Of a stretch of DNA of 64,000 nucleotides, positions 44,140-55,800 are shown piece by piece; the stretch's first letter is position 1, and each line of letters begins with the position of its first letter. The DNA comes from Prorocentrum cordatum. Its lineage: Eukaryota; Sar; Dinophyceae; Prorocentrales; Prorocentraceae. The stretch lies in the NCBI GenBank assembly GCA_963575745.1, contig CAUYUJ010003071.1, forward strand, positions 1 to 64,000. Direction: 5' to 3'. The notes under the pieces are model-generated. The model worked only from the letters and a program-made list of their open reading frames with translations. It ran no database searches and was not told the origin of the DNA. Made by a program: the position numbers and the translations under genes.

Positions 44140-45110
44140 GGAAACGAGGAGGAGGAGGTGGAGGAGGAGAAGGAGGAGGAGGCGGAGGAGGAAGGAGGAG
44201 GAGGAGGAGGAAATGGACATGAAATGGGAATGGATCTGGATCTGGCCCCTGGCATGCTTCTCAGGGCGAGGGAGGGCGGCAGAGGATGATGAGGAGGAGG
44301 AGGAGGAGGAGGAGGAGGAGGAGGAGGAGGAGGCGTGGGAGGGAGGACGGGACTGGACCTGGGCGGCGGGCCCCCGCCCCCGCCGCTGGGCGGTGCGCGC
44401 CCGCCGCGCGGCACTCGCCTGTGCCATTGGTGCGGCGCCGCCGCGCCCGAGCGGAACCGCAGCCGACGACGCCGACGGCGGGCCCACTGCCTCCTCCTGC
44501 TCCTCCTGCTCCTGCTCCTGCTCCTGCCTCCTCCCTCCTCCCTCTCCTCTCCTCCTCCTCCTCCTCCTCCTCCTCCTCCTCCTCCTCCTCCGTCTCCTCC
44601 GCCTCCTCCTCCTCTCGGACCTGCCTCTCTGGAGGCAGACCAATCCAGCATCCAGCCTCCAGCCCCCTCCTCCTCCTCCGCTCCTCCTCCTCCTGCTCCT
44701 CCTCCTCCTCCTGCTCCTCCTCCTCCTCCTCCTCTCCCCTCCTCCTCCTCCTCCTCCTCCTCCTCCTCCCTCCTCCTCCTCCTCCTCCCCCCTTCTCCTC
44801 CTCCTCCTCGCTTTTCTGGGCCAGCTGCGCCGCAGGTCCTCGCCGCCTGCGCCCGGGCGCGGCTCGACGCCCGAGAGTGGCGCCACGCCGCCGCGCTCGC
44901 GGGCCGGCTGCGGGAGGCCGCGAAGGGGCCGCGGGCGAGTGGCCGCGGGGCGAGGAGGGAGGGAAGGAGGAGGGCGGGAGGGGCGGGGTGGGGCGGGAGG
45001 GAGGGCGGGAAGGGGGGGGGGGAGGGAGGGAGGGAGGGAGGGCGGGAGGGAAACGGAGGAGGAGGTGGAGCAGGACGAGGAGGAGGAGGAGGAGGAGGAG
45101 GAGGACGTGG
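44140..45110. repeat. GGA and TCC microsatellite cluster
   Basis: Purine-rich (GGA)n at 44140-44340, pyrimidine-rich (TCC)n at 44480-44810, then GGGAGG-rich and GGA at 44945-45105. Strand composition switches twice. A GC-rich Arg/Ala frame at 44340-44480 and 44820-44960 shows no domain. Confidence 0.93.
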
Positions 45111-45289
45111 CCTTTTTGCCTGAAATCCGTAGCGATTTGGCCAAAGGTCTTGAGTTTCTATGGTGTGTGGGGGATAATTGCGGCCCTGGACAGCGATCTA
45201 TCAGTTTTTTGTCACGGTACTTGGCTCCGCCTGCTTCCTGTGCGCTGTGTTATATGACTGGCCTTCTAGATGCTGTCACGTTCATGCCA

Positions 45290-46547
45290 AAGGATGGCCA
45301 CAACCGAGCTACGACACCTCGAGGGCCGTGTTGGCATTGCAGTGCGTGTGAATGTCAGCGTCATGAATCGTGGTGGACGTGGTACGAACATTGCGGTGAA
45401 GAGAAAACCTGCCCGATCCCTCCTTAAGGCGGCATGATCCTCCTCATGGTAACTGGTCTCGTGGGCCCCCCGCTTTGCCAGGACCGGAGGGAGGAGGGTG
45501 GGTGTAGTTATCAGCCTGCGCCTGCTGCCGGCCCACAGCGCGGGGCCGCCACCCCGCCCGCCTCCGTGCAGCCAAGGTTGCAGATTGCGGCTTCGGGATG
45601 GCTGGGAGCAGCGACGCAGGCCGAGGCCCAGGGCAAAAAGGGTCTCGAGGCCACTGACTTGCCGCGGCTCCGCGATTGGGTCGCAACCTTCGAGGCCTTC
45701 GGCGACCAGCGACAACTTCAGCACTACAAGTCTCAGGCTTCCAAGCTCGAGGCGGCTTCGAGGCCGCCCCCGCCACCCACCGTGACTGCGGCAAAGCATG
45801 CCATGGCCCAGGCGCGCCAGCAGCTGGACCGCACGGTGCAGGCGACGAGCAAGCTGGAGGAACAGCTTCGCTTGGCGAAGCGCAGTGCTGGCGCGCCGCC
45901 AATTCCAGGAGTGCGAGAAGGCCTACCTGCAGGCGGTCCGCAGCCTGCAGGACGAGGTGCTGCCCGCGCAGCCGCCCGCCAAGCCGTCCCTCGACCTGGA
46001 GCTGCTGCTGGAAGGGGGCGAGGCCGAGCTCACCGACAGCGGCACCATCGGGCTGGCAGACGAGGGCTTGGAGCTCTCGAAGGAGGGGAAGGCCAAGCTG
46101 GATTCACGCAAAGCCAGGGTTCCCACCATCTTCCCCGAGGCGGCGCAGGCTGCTTTCGGAGAGGCCAAGAGCAAGGCGGCCTCGACGGTGGCGGAGCAGC
46201 AGGTTTTCGCAAAACGCATGGCCGAGACCGAGACCAAGCGCAGGCGAGTGGCGGAGAGTGGGGGGGTCGCAGGCCGAGGACCTGCCGCCCCCAGCGGAGG
46301 CGCTGGCGTGTCCGCATCCCCTGCCGCCGCAGCAGCCGACGGCCCAGGCACAGGCACGGGGTCGGGCGCTGCCCCAGCTGCTGCTGCCGCTGCTGCACAT
46401 AATGAGGGACATCGAGATAGCTTCAAGGACGTGGATCGGGATGGTGCCTTCTTGCCATCGCCCGAAGCCTTCGAGGTCCCAGGTGATGATGATGATGAGG
46501 AGCAGCTGTTCGCCGCTGCCGAAGCTGCTGCAGGGTCGAAGGTTTGA
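45290..46547 (+). pseudogene. Retroelement ORF1-like protein: degenerate zinc finger plus coiled coil
   Basis: Frame 2 reads CWHCSACECQRHESWW then WYEHCGEEKTC (from about 45329). This resembles a RanBP2-type W-x-C-x2-C...C-x2-C finger with the third Cys position now Tyr. TAA at 45425-45427 follows, then frame 2 continues: GLEATDLPRLRDWVATF, DRTVQATSKLEEQLRLAK. A single-base shift near 45890 moves the sense to frame 3: FQECEKAYLQAVRSLQDEVL, an Ala-rich tail, and stop at 46545-46547. Zinc finger plus coiled coil is the plan of LINE-type ORF1 nucleic-acid chaperones (inference). The stop, frameshift and lost Cys argue for a pseudogene. No RT follows directly. Confidence 0.55.
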
Positions 46548-47750
46548 CGATCACGGCGACGCTGGCTCCGACACCAGCGCTGCCTGCGGCATTCCGTGGA
46601 CAGCTCCCATGGCCCAGGAAGTGCATTCCGTGGGGGGGGGTGGCGGCGACTACGGTACTCCAGATTTCGTGATAAAGGGGAGGGGGTCTGGACCCTCCAA
46701 GACAAGCCATTTCAGACCTCCCCCGTGGGAGAACCCTCCAAAACATCGTCCCCAGACCCCCCAGGCCCTCCAAGATAGCCTGGAAGAGACCCCCCCCGAA
46801 ATGAGACCCCCCTCTCTTGATTACGACATCTGGAGTAAGCACGGCGTCTACACTACCGCGAGGACAGCTCCCATGGCCCCGGAAGTGCTTCCCCAGGGGG
46901 GGGGGGCGGCGACTGCGGCGTGCACGGCATCTGCGGTGCGGGACGGGCAGCTCCCCTGGCCCAGGCAGGGCCTTCCTCGCGGGGGAGCGGCGGCGGCGAC
47001 GGGCACGGCGGCGCTTTCGGGGCAGACGGCCTTGTCTCCTCCATGGGCCTCGCCGATTCCTTCGGCTGCGTACCGAATGGTGTCGTGTATTTTTCCCGGC
47101 GGCTCCAACTCACAATGATCTGGCGTCGAGCATGGATGCAGTGCTTTTCTCTCGTGGAGGAGGCGACGACATGCTCGGCCCCCTTTCCCTAGAACGATGA
47201 TGCGCCAGCCTTCGCGCTCCTGGACAGTTCTCCATGCGGGTCGACATCTCGTTTTCCTTTCAACCCTTCAGCGGCTGCATCCCACATGGAATGAGATGCT
47301 GGACCAAGCGGTGCAGAACAACATTGGGCCACTCAGAAGACGAGTTCGGCATCTTGTCTCACTACATGGACGGCCAGCGCGACGTCTTGGGCGTCCTTAC
47401 CTCGTTTACGACTCGCATCGAGCTGAGGTTCGGCGCGCCCCGAAGCTGGCGCAGAGGCCGATTCAGTTGTTGTGCTTGCGACAGAGGTGCACCCAGAGCG
47501 CCGCGCGCAGTGATCAGGGGTAGGTACCCCCCCTTGCAGCCAAAAAACTCAATTTTCGATTTAGTTTTGGGCCAAGAACGCGTTTTTGGGCACAAAGACG
47601 CGTTTTTCTGGGATTCCTCGTCGCTGCTCGTCCCAGTCATCCCACGGAGAGCGGAGGCTTGTCAGGAGGCGCGGGGGTAGGCAGGGGCCCCTCCCCGCGG
47701 CGGCGCGGGCGACGGTCCTCCTCTTCCAGGGCCACTGCCCTGCCCCCATC
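46548..47750. other. No gene recognised
   Basis: Several frames, for example + 47197-47523 with MLDQAVQNNIGPLRRR. GGGGG-containing AGCTCCCATGGCCC and GGAAGTGC words occur at 46605, 46868 and 46953 as short dispersed repeats. No domain recognised. Confidence 0.4.
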
Positions 47751-47774
47751 GCCTAACTATCAAAAGGGTCAGTT

Positions 47775-47953
47775 ACAGTCGGGGCCCTGAAGAAGGAACC
47801 CTTCTCGTTGGGGAGGGGCTCCGTGTTCCTTACTTGTTTCGCAGCTTGCCCTCGATGTTCCTTAGGTTTTCGATGGGAAATCGAAGTGTCACTTATGGAG
47901 AAAAGGGGCCTCGTTCCTTATTCAGGGTTCCTTGGGTCAACGCCCCGACTCTA
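47775..47953 (+). mobile_element. MITE, CAGTCGGGG family, copy 3
   Basis: TACAGTCGGGGCCCTGAAG to AACGCCCCGACTCTA, colinear with copies 1 and 4. The flanks CTAACTATCAAAAGGGTCAG (47753-) and CTAACTATCAAGTGGGTCAA (47951-) are similar direct repeats of about 20-25 bp, longer than a usual MITE duplication. Confidence 0.88.
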
Positions 47954-48209
47954 ACTATCAAGTGGGTCAATGCGTTAGTCTCGGGAGGCTCCTGGCCCGC
48001 CTCGGTGCGCATGCCCCCCCAGAGCCCTTTCGGCCCCGAGGGCGCCCAGCTGCAGGCACGGCCCGGCGAGCTCTTGCACTGCACTCCGCCGGGCGGCCCT
48101 GGGCGAAGTGCAGCGCTTCTCTCTGGCGAGAGGGGATGGCTGCGCGCTCGGGCCGGGCGTGTTCCTTAGCCAAGCCTCTGCGCTGCCGGTGCGAAGCGGA
48201 TGCTGGGCC

Positions 48210-48360
48210 GAAGTGGAGGAGGAGGAGAGGGAGGAGGAGGAGGAGGAGGAGGAGGAGGAGGAGGAGGAGGACGAGGACGAGGAGGACGAGGAGGACGAGG
48301 AGGACGAGGAGGACGAGGAGGACGAGGAGGACGAGGAGGACGAGGAGGACGAGGGAGGAG
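48210..48360. repeat. (GGA)n and (GACGAG)n microsatellite
   Basis: GGAGGAGGAG then GAGGACGAGGAC 9-mers. Glu/Asp, Gly/Arg or Leu/Val artefacts in different frames. Confidence 0.97.
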
Positions 48361-48951
48361 GGAGGGAGGTTGGTTGGTTGGTTGGTGCCCGCCCAGCGAG
48401 GCGGCATTGTGGGGGCGCGGGCGCGGCCTCTTTTGCAGTGGGCAGCAGGTCGGCGAATGCCGCGATCCCGCAGCGTCCGCTCAGGGGAAGGGAAAGCACC
48501 GCCTGCGGGGCTCGGGGAAGCGGAGGGGGAGGACAGGGAACGGACCGAGGAACGCCCGATTGAGCCTGGCCCCGCGCTTCTCCGAGGTCCACGGAGGAGG
48601 GGCCGCTCTTTGGCCTTGGAAGCGACCGCGATGGAGGAAAGAGGCAGACCCGGGACAGGGGGGCCTAACGGCGACTGCCCCCCACGAAGACCCCCGCCCG
48701 CACTCCCAGCCGCCCCGTGTCAGCGCAGGGCGCAGCTACGAAACGGAGAGAACAACGGGAGAGGGGATCACCCCATGGAGGAGCAGAGATTTTGTACTGC
48801 TCGGCCCCGGTGGCCCGGCCCAGGGCTGACGCCCCCTCCCTCTCTGAGAAGCCGCGGCCGCCTCTGCGTAGCCGGCCTCCCCCGGTCGCGGGCATCGCCC
48901 TCTGTGCTGGCCTCCCGCTCGGAAGGAGCGCCCGCTTGGCGAGCGCGCCAG

Positions 48952-49133
48952 TACAGTCGGGGCCCTGAAGAAGGAACCCTTTTGGTTGGGGAGGGGCTCC
49001 GCGTTCCGTAAGTGTTTCACAGCTTGCCTCAGGTTTTCCTCATGTTGTCGACAGGAAATCGAAGGTCAACGTATGGAAAAAAAGGGGCCTCGTTCCTTAT
49101 CTTGGGGTTCCTTAGGTCAACGCCCCGACTGTA
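48952..49133 (+). mobile_element. MITE, CAGTCGGGG family, copy 4
   Basis: TACAGTCGGGGCCCTGAAG to AACGCCCCGACTGTA, 182 bp, the same length as copy 1, with GTACAG and CTGTAGG at the borders (TA each side). Confidence 0.9.
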
Positions 49134-49822
49134 GGCCTGCTGCATGGCCTCCGTCCGATCGCATGCCGCAAGTCCGCGGGAAGCGGGGCTGCGCGCGCGG
49201 ACCCCGAAGCCGAGGCAGCAGCGGCGACGAGCCCGAGGACGCCGCCCCACCGAGATGCGAGCGAGGCGGGCAAGGCGAAGGCGCAATCGGGCGAGTGCTC
49301 GCTAGCCCCGGAGCTCTATCGCAGGCCTAGAGGTTGACACCAACACCAAGATCGGCGGTCTGCCTCCACCGAGGGAGGACGATCCCGATCTCGGCGGTGG
49401 TGATAATATTCTGGCTTCCAAGGTGACCGAACTATTACCACCAACACCGAAATCGAGGATCATCATCCCCCTGTGGAGGCAGCCCCCTGTGTTGGTGTTG
49501 GTGCCAATTTCCAGGCCTCCAACTCTACCCAGCTCAGGCCTGACGACGGGGCTCCGCGCAGATCCTGCCAGACCCACCCACCCAGGGACATGTAAGGCAG
49601 CTGTCGCACGTGCTGGGCAAGCTCTTGGTCGAGGAGCCTGCGGCACCGTTCCTCTCCTGGCTCCCTGACTGGCCTCGTACGCTTCCAGACTGGACCCGGG
49701 GGAAGCGCCCTCTCAGGCTGGCCACTCCGGCAGGTCCCCAAATTCGAGCAGCTGGAGAGAAGCGCGCGCTCAAGTCCTTCCAGGCACCAGATGGGCACGC
49801 ATGAAGACACTTCTGTCATGGA

Positions 49823-50012
49823 GGATGACGATTAATGAATGACCGGGGGTCGTGTTCACGCGGCGGCGCCCGGGATGACGATTAGAAAAAACTGGCCGCG
49901 GGCCGGACAACTATTTTTTCAATCGTTCTCCTCCAGTCAGAAATCTGTGCAGACATAGCAGGAAACAATTTGTGTTAATCGTTCTCTCCCATTTTTTATT
50001 AATCGTCATCCC
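49823..50012. mobile_element. MITE, GGATGACGATTAAT family, copy 1
   Basis: GGATGACGATTAATGAATGA at the left, ATTAATCGTCATCC at the right: a 14-bp terminal inverted repeat. Internal landmarks are GGTCGTGTTCACGCGGCGG, a second GGGATGACGATTAGAAAA and TCGTTCTCCTCCAGTCAGAA. All are shared with 60090-60309. Confidence 0.88.
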
Positions 50013-50103
50013 GCATTCTACATCCGAGTCCAGAAGCCTCCAAAGGCCCGCGCCGAGGGGCAACATCGAGCACTGCACGACCGGAGCCTGAAAGGGTCCG
50101 TCC

Positions 50104-50290
50104 TACAGTGGGCGGCGTGAATAAGGAACACTTGCTTTTCGAAAGGGGCTCGGTCGTTCCTTAGGCTTGCATGCGTTATGTATCGTTCCTTATGCGTTAT
50201 GTATTATCCATCGTTCCTTATGCGTTATTCCTCATGAAAAATGGGCTTCGGTCCTAATTTACCGTTCCTTAGGTCAGACCGATGGCTGTA
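50104..50290 (+). mobile_element. Diverged member of the CAGTCGGGG MITE family, copy 5
   Basis: TACAGTGGGCGG...AAGGAACA at the left and GTTCCTTAGGTCAGACCGATGGCTGTA-like sequence at the right keep the family order (only short words compared). TATGCGTTATGTAT words in the middle are an internal tandem expansion. Confidence 0.6.
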
Positions 50291-50747
50291 GTTCCGCCAC
50301 TGCTGGAGCGGCAGGTTTCCATGGGGGGCATTCGAAGAACGCCCTCGCCCAGGACAAGCAGGCGTCGTCCGGAGGGAGGAGCCGATCTTCGCCTCGAACA
50401 CCCCCGCCGCCACGGCCCAGGGGAGGCGCCCACTGGACACTTGGCCTGCCAGAGTGGCACGCCGGGCAGATGCTTTGCCCGAGCGGGAAGCCAGTAGACG
50501 CTCCAAGAGCAGATCTCCTTGCCATTGTAGCCCGAACCACTTGTGGGATATTGGCATGCAGTCAACGCGCCTAGTAAGGACGCGCGCCTTCATCTAGGAT
50601 GCCCTTGCGTCCTTGCCTCTGCGGCCCGTCCTTCGCCGTTTTCACTGGTCGCCGCCGCCCCCCAAAAACCCAACTTCGGCCTCCAAGGGTCTTGTGTCCT
50701 TCCCTCGCGTCCTTACTATACGTTTTGACTCTATGGAGCTGCACTGG

Positions 50748-51406
50748 TTAAGTCCCCCGCACAGGGAGGACTAGGGGCGGCGCAGCTCCGCCCGCTGATC
50801 TCGCCAGCGCGCTCCGCCCTGGACCATGGCAGCGTGCATGGTGGCTTTGGGTGCGTGGCGAGGTCTTCAGGCCCAATCCGCAATCAAGGCATGCGACCTC
50901 TGTGCGGCCCTTCGGGTTGATGCGAGTCACGCGGGATCGTCCGCGTGGAGAATAGCCGCCATGCGTCGATGGGGCCGAGGTGTCCATGGCCGCGAGGGCG
51001 GATGCCTCCAGATTCGTGTCGGCAGCGAGGTCCCTAGCGGCAGGGAGCGGCAAGTTCTCCAGCAGTGAACGTAGCAACTCAGACGTAACTTCCACATTTG
51101 GCTCCACGGGCCGCGCCATTGGTTCTGTGACCAAGTCCGTGAACAGAGGACGCCAATGCCGAACTCACACCCCCCGGAGAGTAGCGTTTCGGACAGGGTG
51201 TCCATGTGCGCGGGGGGAGTCAGGGGTCCGATTGCTCCCTTTTTGCTATCCTTTGGGTGAGGATAGCTGTTTGGCTGGACACCACTGTAGTTCACGTGGA
51301 CTCGGCCTGATGCCAACATGCTAGCCAGCTGCGAGAAGACACCGACTGATAAACCCACAAGATCCTTGAGCCTCACCAGGAGCGACTCCCGCCAAGTCCG
51401 CGGCAA
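50748..51406 (-). other. Minus-strand coding-like sequence, unidentified
   Basis: Reading leftward from 51406: TWRESLLVRLKDLVGLSVG and SQLASMLASGRVHVNYSG in one frame. Near 51130 the sense moves to another frame: VTEPMARPVEPNVEVTSELL, RSLLENLPLPAARDLAADT and a Cys pair (ACLDCGLGLK), ending at 50748. Composition and continuity suggest real former coding sequence with one frameshift. No domain recognised. An inverted-repeat element begins 10 bp from its start. Confidence 0.4.
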
Positions 51407-51415
51407 TGCTCTCTG

Positions 51416-51706
51416 CTGGGATGACCTTGGGGGGTTCTAAATGGATAGGGGGGTTACAAGTGGATGCCAAGGTGGGTTATGTTTGGCCCAACCTGGCTTA
51501 TAAGTGGGTTACAAGTGCCCTAAGTAGCTTAGGAGGGGTCGATGACTCGGCGAAGTGGGCGGAGCCCTCCTGGCCCAGATCGTTAACCCCCCTAAGCTGC
51601 TCAGGGCACCTGTAACCCACTTATGAGCCAGGTTGGGCCAGATATAACCCACCTTGGCATCCACTTGTAACCCCCCTGTCCACTTGGGAACCCCCACGGT
51701 CATCCC
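51416..51706. mobile_element. Palindromic CTGGGATGACC element, full copy B
   Basis: About 291 bp, the same hairpin architecture as 38404-38696: GGGTTACAAGTGGATGCCAAG, AAGTGCCCTAAGTAGC, the centre near 51560, then the complement. TG is present at both borders, as in copy A. It sits between two minus-strand coding-like segments. Confidence 0.92.
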
Positions 51707-51851
51707 CGTGGAGGTCTCCGGACACTGCCCACGAGGGGATCCCCGTGGAGGCGGCCTCCGCTGCCTCCTTCGTGGAGCAGGAGCCCGGCGTCGCCCACGT
51801 CGCGGGTGCACCCGCTTTACCCCGGCGTGCGTCTATCCCGCACCTCTGGGC

Positions 51852-52047
51852 TCGGGTCGGGCGAAAGGGGGGGATTGGGAAAGGGGGGGTTACGAAATTT
51901 GCTGCATGCAGCTGGTTTCGGCCTCACCGAGGGGCCCATTCCTCGATACATAACCGCCTCCAGGCGCCGGGAGGCGCCGGGAAAATCAGCTACGTGAGCT
52001 GATTCTCAAACCCCCCCTTTGCTATCCCCCCCTTTTGCCCGACCCGA
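51852..52047. mobile_element. 196-bp MITE with 5-bp target duplication TGGGC
   Basis: The left end TCGGGTCGGGCGAAAGGGGG and right end CCCCTTTTGCCCGACCCGA form ~37-bp inverted repeats. TGGGC flanks at 51847-51851 and 52048-52052. Inside are two small palindromes (TGCTGCATGCAGC and AATCAGCTACGTGAGCTGATT-like). It adjoins the minus-strand coding-like block at 52055-53170. Confidence 0.85.
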
Positions 52048-52054
52048 TGGGCGG

Positions 52055-53170
52055 ACACGGAAGAGTAGGACGAACTCCTTGGTGAAGGTCCATCTTGGAC
52101 GCAAGCATGATGAGATGCACCGAAGCCCCTCGGTCTACGTAGGGGCCTTTTTTTTGCGCAGGGGCACGGCACAAGGTCCCCGCCACTGTCTGGGGCGAGC
52201 CGCCGAGCAACCACGGCCAGGAAGCCTCTGGAGGATCCAGACGACCGCGCCCAGACAGGCACTCCCCGAGCAAGAGGACGACTCTCGGCAGCAGGTCCGG
52301 GGTTGTTGCACCCGCGGTGCCTGGCGTATCGATGGCCCCGGTGAGCTCTGCCTCTGTGACTGCTGCTGCGCCGCGGGGGCCCCGGCCCACGGCGCGAGCG
52401 AGCGCGGCCCACCGGCCCAGGAAGGCGGTCCAGCATGCGAGCACTGCAACGAGCATCCCACTGGCCCGGCCACATCCGCTTGCCTTTGAAGCTGCCTGCA
52501 CAAGGATTCCCGGGGATTCGCCTGGGTCCGAGAAGGACACCATCTGCACCCCGCAATGTGTAGCTCCGCTGGAGACAGGATCCGCATGCACGCTGCGAGT
52601 CGTGTCGACCCTGAGCCTTGTTGCTGCAAGGCTGCCTGGATGCAGCCTTGCAGCGGGGCGGGGGGTCGATCGCGGGCTCGGCAAGTGCCGGAGGCAGCCG
52701 GCACAACCCAGCCTGCCAAGGCAAGACCCGTGATCACATTGAAGGTCCATACAGTCGCGCTTGCTGCCCAGGACGATGTTGCCGGGGCGAGAGGCTGCGC
52801 CCAGGCCACGGCGGCATCACCTCGGCACAAGTTGACAAAAGCGGACTCTAGATCCTCCGAATCTGGCCGTGTTTCGCGGACGCCCTGCATCCACGAGGCC
52901 TCTTCGAGCCACCACGGCAGTATGCGCATCATGCCCGGCCTTGGGCCGCATATTCGACACAGTCCCCCCAGCGGCAAAGATGGTCATGCTCTCCGTGCTG
53001 GCGGCAGGAGACGCCGTTGTGCACCAGGGCTGTCCCCTGGGCTGCTGGCGACGCCAGCACGATGTCGATCCAGCGGAACTGCCCTTGAAAATGCTGGGTG
53101 TCTCCGAGGCGTACCTTGACCGACCGGCCACGCCTAGGGAGGAGGACCTCCACTGGCTCGTGGGACCCAA
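52055..53170 (-). other. Minus-strand coding-like sequence, unidentified, frame-hopping
   Basis: From the right: EVLLPRRGRSVKVRLGDTQH and FRWIDIVLASPAAQG, then in another frame PRPGMMRILPWWLEEASW and DLESAFVNLCRGDAAVAW, then a third with LVAVLACWTAFLGRWAAL, LLPRVVLLLGECLSGRG and VHLIMLASKMDLHQG up to about 52055. The three segments are collinear on one strand, like an old gene or retroelement polyprotein with indels. I recognise no domain. Confidence 0.4.
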
Positions 53171-53589
53171 TGAAGGGGCTCAGATGTCAGAAGGACCAGT
53201 GCTGAACGAAAGAAGACTTCGCTCTTGCTCTGGCTGAAGATTGATTGATGTTCCCCATGACTACGACGACTGGTACTCCTGCTGAGCTGTAGGGCTCCCC
53301 GACGAGGGCGCGAAGATCTTCTTTGAGACCTCCGAGCTCTCTGTGCCATTCCGTGTCGCCTCGTCCCACGCTCACCGATATAGACACCCAGAGTTTCCGG
53401 GAGGCCCCCACGTGTCTGAGGCGTTCAACGAGGGAGGGAGGGGGGAGGGAGCGAAAGAGGTGGGAGGGAAGGAGGAGGGAGGATGGAGGGAGGACCGCGG
53501 ATGGAAGGGGGAGGAGGAAGAGTCGGGCGTGGGGAGGGGAGGGGGAGAAGGATCGATGGGGGGAGGAGCAGGCGAAGGAGGAGGTACGA

Positions 53590-53930
<341 letters not shown>

Positions 53931-54155
53931 CCCTGACGTCATGCCCAGGGCGCCCTCCGGCAGCGACCAGGGGTCAGAGCTGCGAGATGCACTTCCCGAC
54001 GACGGTCGGGAACTTTGCCGTCGGCGTGTCGCGCCGCCGGCTCGTGGCCGCCCACGCTCCGGCGCGACGCGCGATCCCTTTTCTCGGTCCCCGCGCGTCA
54101 CCGCCCCGAGCGGCTCCGGGCCTCCCGCCCAGCGGAGCGGAGCGGCACGCTGTCC

Positions 54156-54320
54156 TCAGGAGAGGAACAAACACACAGACACGAGTAAGCGTCGACTCCC
54201 CAGAAAGTATGGGAGAATATGGGGAGTGGGGGGGAAGACAGAAGCCCAGCAAATATTGGAAAATATGGGGAATCTTTTTATATGTGTGTATTTATTTGTG
54301 TGTCCTGGGGCCCCTTCATG
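54156..54320 (+). repeat. 165-bp dispersed repeat, copy 2 of 2
   Basis: Gapless partner of 226-390: ACACACAGAC, GTCGACTCCC, GGGGAAGACA, AAATATTGGAAAATATGGGG and ATTTGTGTGTCC align position for position. Flanks on both sides are unrelated between the copies. Confidence 0.85.
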
Positions 54321-54329
54321 TCCGCATGC

Positions 54330-55280
54330 AGAGCACGACGTGTCGCCGGGGCCGCCGCCTCGGCACGCGAAGCGGAGGCTTCCAGCCCGAAGCAGCAGAG
54401 GGAGTCAGGCCCACACTGCGCATAGGCAGGCGGCCAGGCGGGAGGCCGCACGGGAGGCGGTCGCGCGGGGGATCACATGGGGAGAGCGCGCGGGAGGCCA
54501 CGCGGGGGGCCGGAACGGAGATCAGGCGGGAGATGGCCCAGGTGACCCCGCGGGGGAGCGCAGTGGAGGCCACACCAGAGGTTCCGCGCTGGAGCCCCCG
54601 CGGGAGGCCACACGGGAGGCCCCCACGGGGGACTTTGCGGGGGACCAGTTCGGGGACCACACGGGGGACCACACGGAAGGCCATGCGGGAGACCATAGGG
54701 GAGATAGATCCTGCGGGGGAGCACGGGCCACGGGCCACTTAATTACTGTTGGAATTGTTGGTGTCGCGCGTGCCCTGAAACATGCACAGAGACCTCTACG
54801 GACAGGTTGCTCAGGGAGACATGCCGTCATGCTCCACGGCTCTTGGTTTCCAGAAGGGGGGGGGGCTGGTTCGAACCCCCCTCCCGCCTCGCAATGGGCG
54901 GGGACGGCGGGGGGGGAGGGGGGGGGGGGACGCGCTGGGTTCGAACTCCCCCACCTTTGCACAGGGGGGTCGGGGGGGGGGGACGGGGGGGTCCTCCTCC
55001 TCCTCCTCCTCTCTCCGCCTCCTCCTCCTCCGCCCCCGAGCGCCCTCGGGGGGGGGTGCTGGGCGTGTCCAAATGTTTGTCCAAGGCAGGCGTCCTCGAA
55101 ACGGGTTCTCTCGCAGATGCACGACAGATCCGTTGGCACAATTTCTCGATGCTGGGAGGTTGCACCGGACATACCTACATGCGCGCCGACAGCTCATACC
55201 GATACGTGCGCCAGTGCTGACCAATATGCATGATGTTGACCCTTCCAGGAACTCTGCATCCGAACATGATGGCGTCTTTT
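54330..55280. other. No gene recognised; GGGAGGCCAC-type repeat and G runs
   Basis: GCGGGAGGCCACACGGGAG-like words repeat at 54430-54700 (about 12-30 bp apart). G8-G9 runs and a short TCC tract (54990-55030) follow. Frames on both strands lack motifs. Confidence 0.45.
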
Positions 55281-55379
55281 GAGTGCGTACTTCTATGTCA
55301 GCCAGCTTCCGCAAGCAATACACGGGCGGAGCCGCCCTTACCTTGCTTTCATTTGTTCTCGCCAGCCTCCGCCGCATTC

Positions 55380-55800
55380 CGCCGAATGCGAGAAAAGACT
55401 TCTTGATCCCTCGGAAAGGAGGCCCGTTCTGGAGCGATCCGAATCATCCACGTCCCCTTCCCCCTTCCTCGTCCTCCACTTTCACCGACGACTGCGACGG
55501 CTCCCACGACGACGACGACGACGACGACGACGACAGCGACCTCGCCGACGCAGACGACGACGACGACGACGCCGACGACGACTCAGCCGCCGACGCAGAC
55601 GACGACAGCGACGCCGGTGCCTCCGCCTCCGCCGCGCGGGGAGGCCGTGGACAGCTCCCCGTCGCCCATCGAGGCGCTGCTGGCGTGCGCGCGGGCGGTG
55701 GCGGCGCTGCAGTCTCGTGGCGGCCGCGGCTTGCACCAACGCTTTCCGACAGTACCAATGCGGTGGGAGCGTTCGTTAAGGAATGTGCCTAGGAGGCTTC
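55380..55800 (+). other. Asp-rich coding-like segment
   Basis: A + frame reads LPPSSSSTFTDDCDGSHD then a (GAC)n-encoded Asp tract (55500-55570) and SAADADDDSDAGASAS. From about 55640 another + frame looks more protein-like: DSSPSPIEALLACARAVAAL. May be an exon upstream of 56130-56936; low certainty because the Asp tract is a microsatellite. Confidence 0.25.

Noticed and set aside
43988-45427. 479-codon + frame as one protein
   Set aside because: Most of it is GGA/TCC microsatellite; only the last ~35 codons (zinc-finger-like) look meaningful and are annotated separately.
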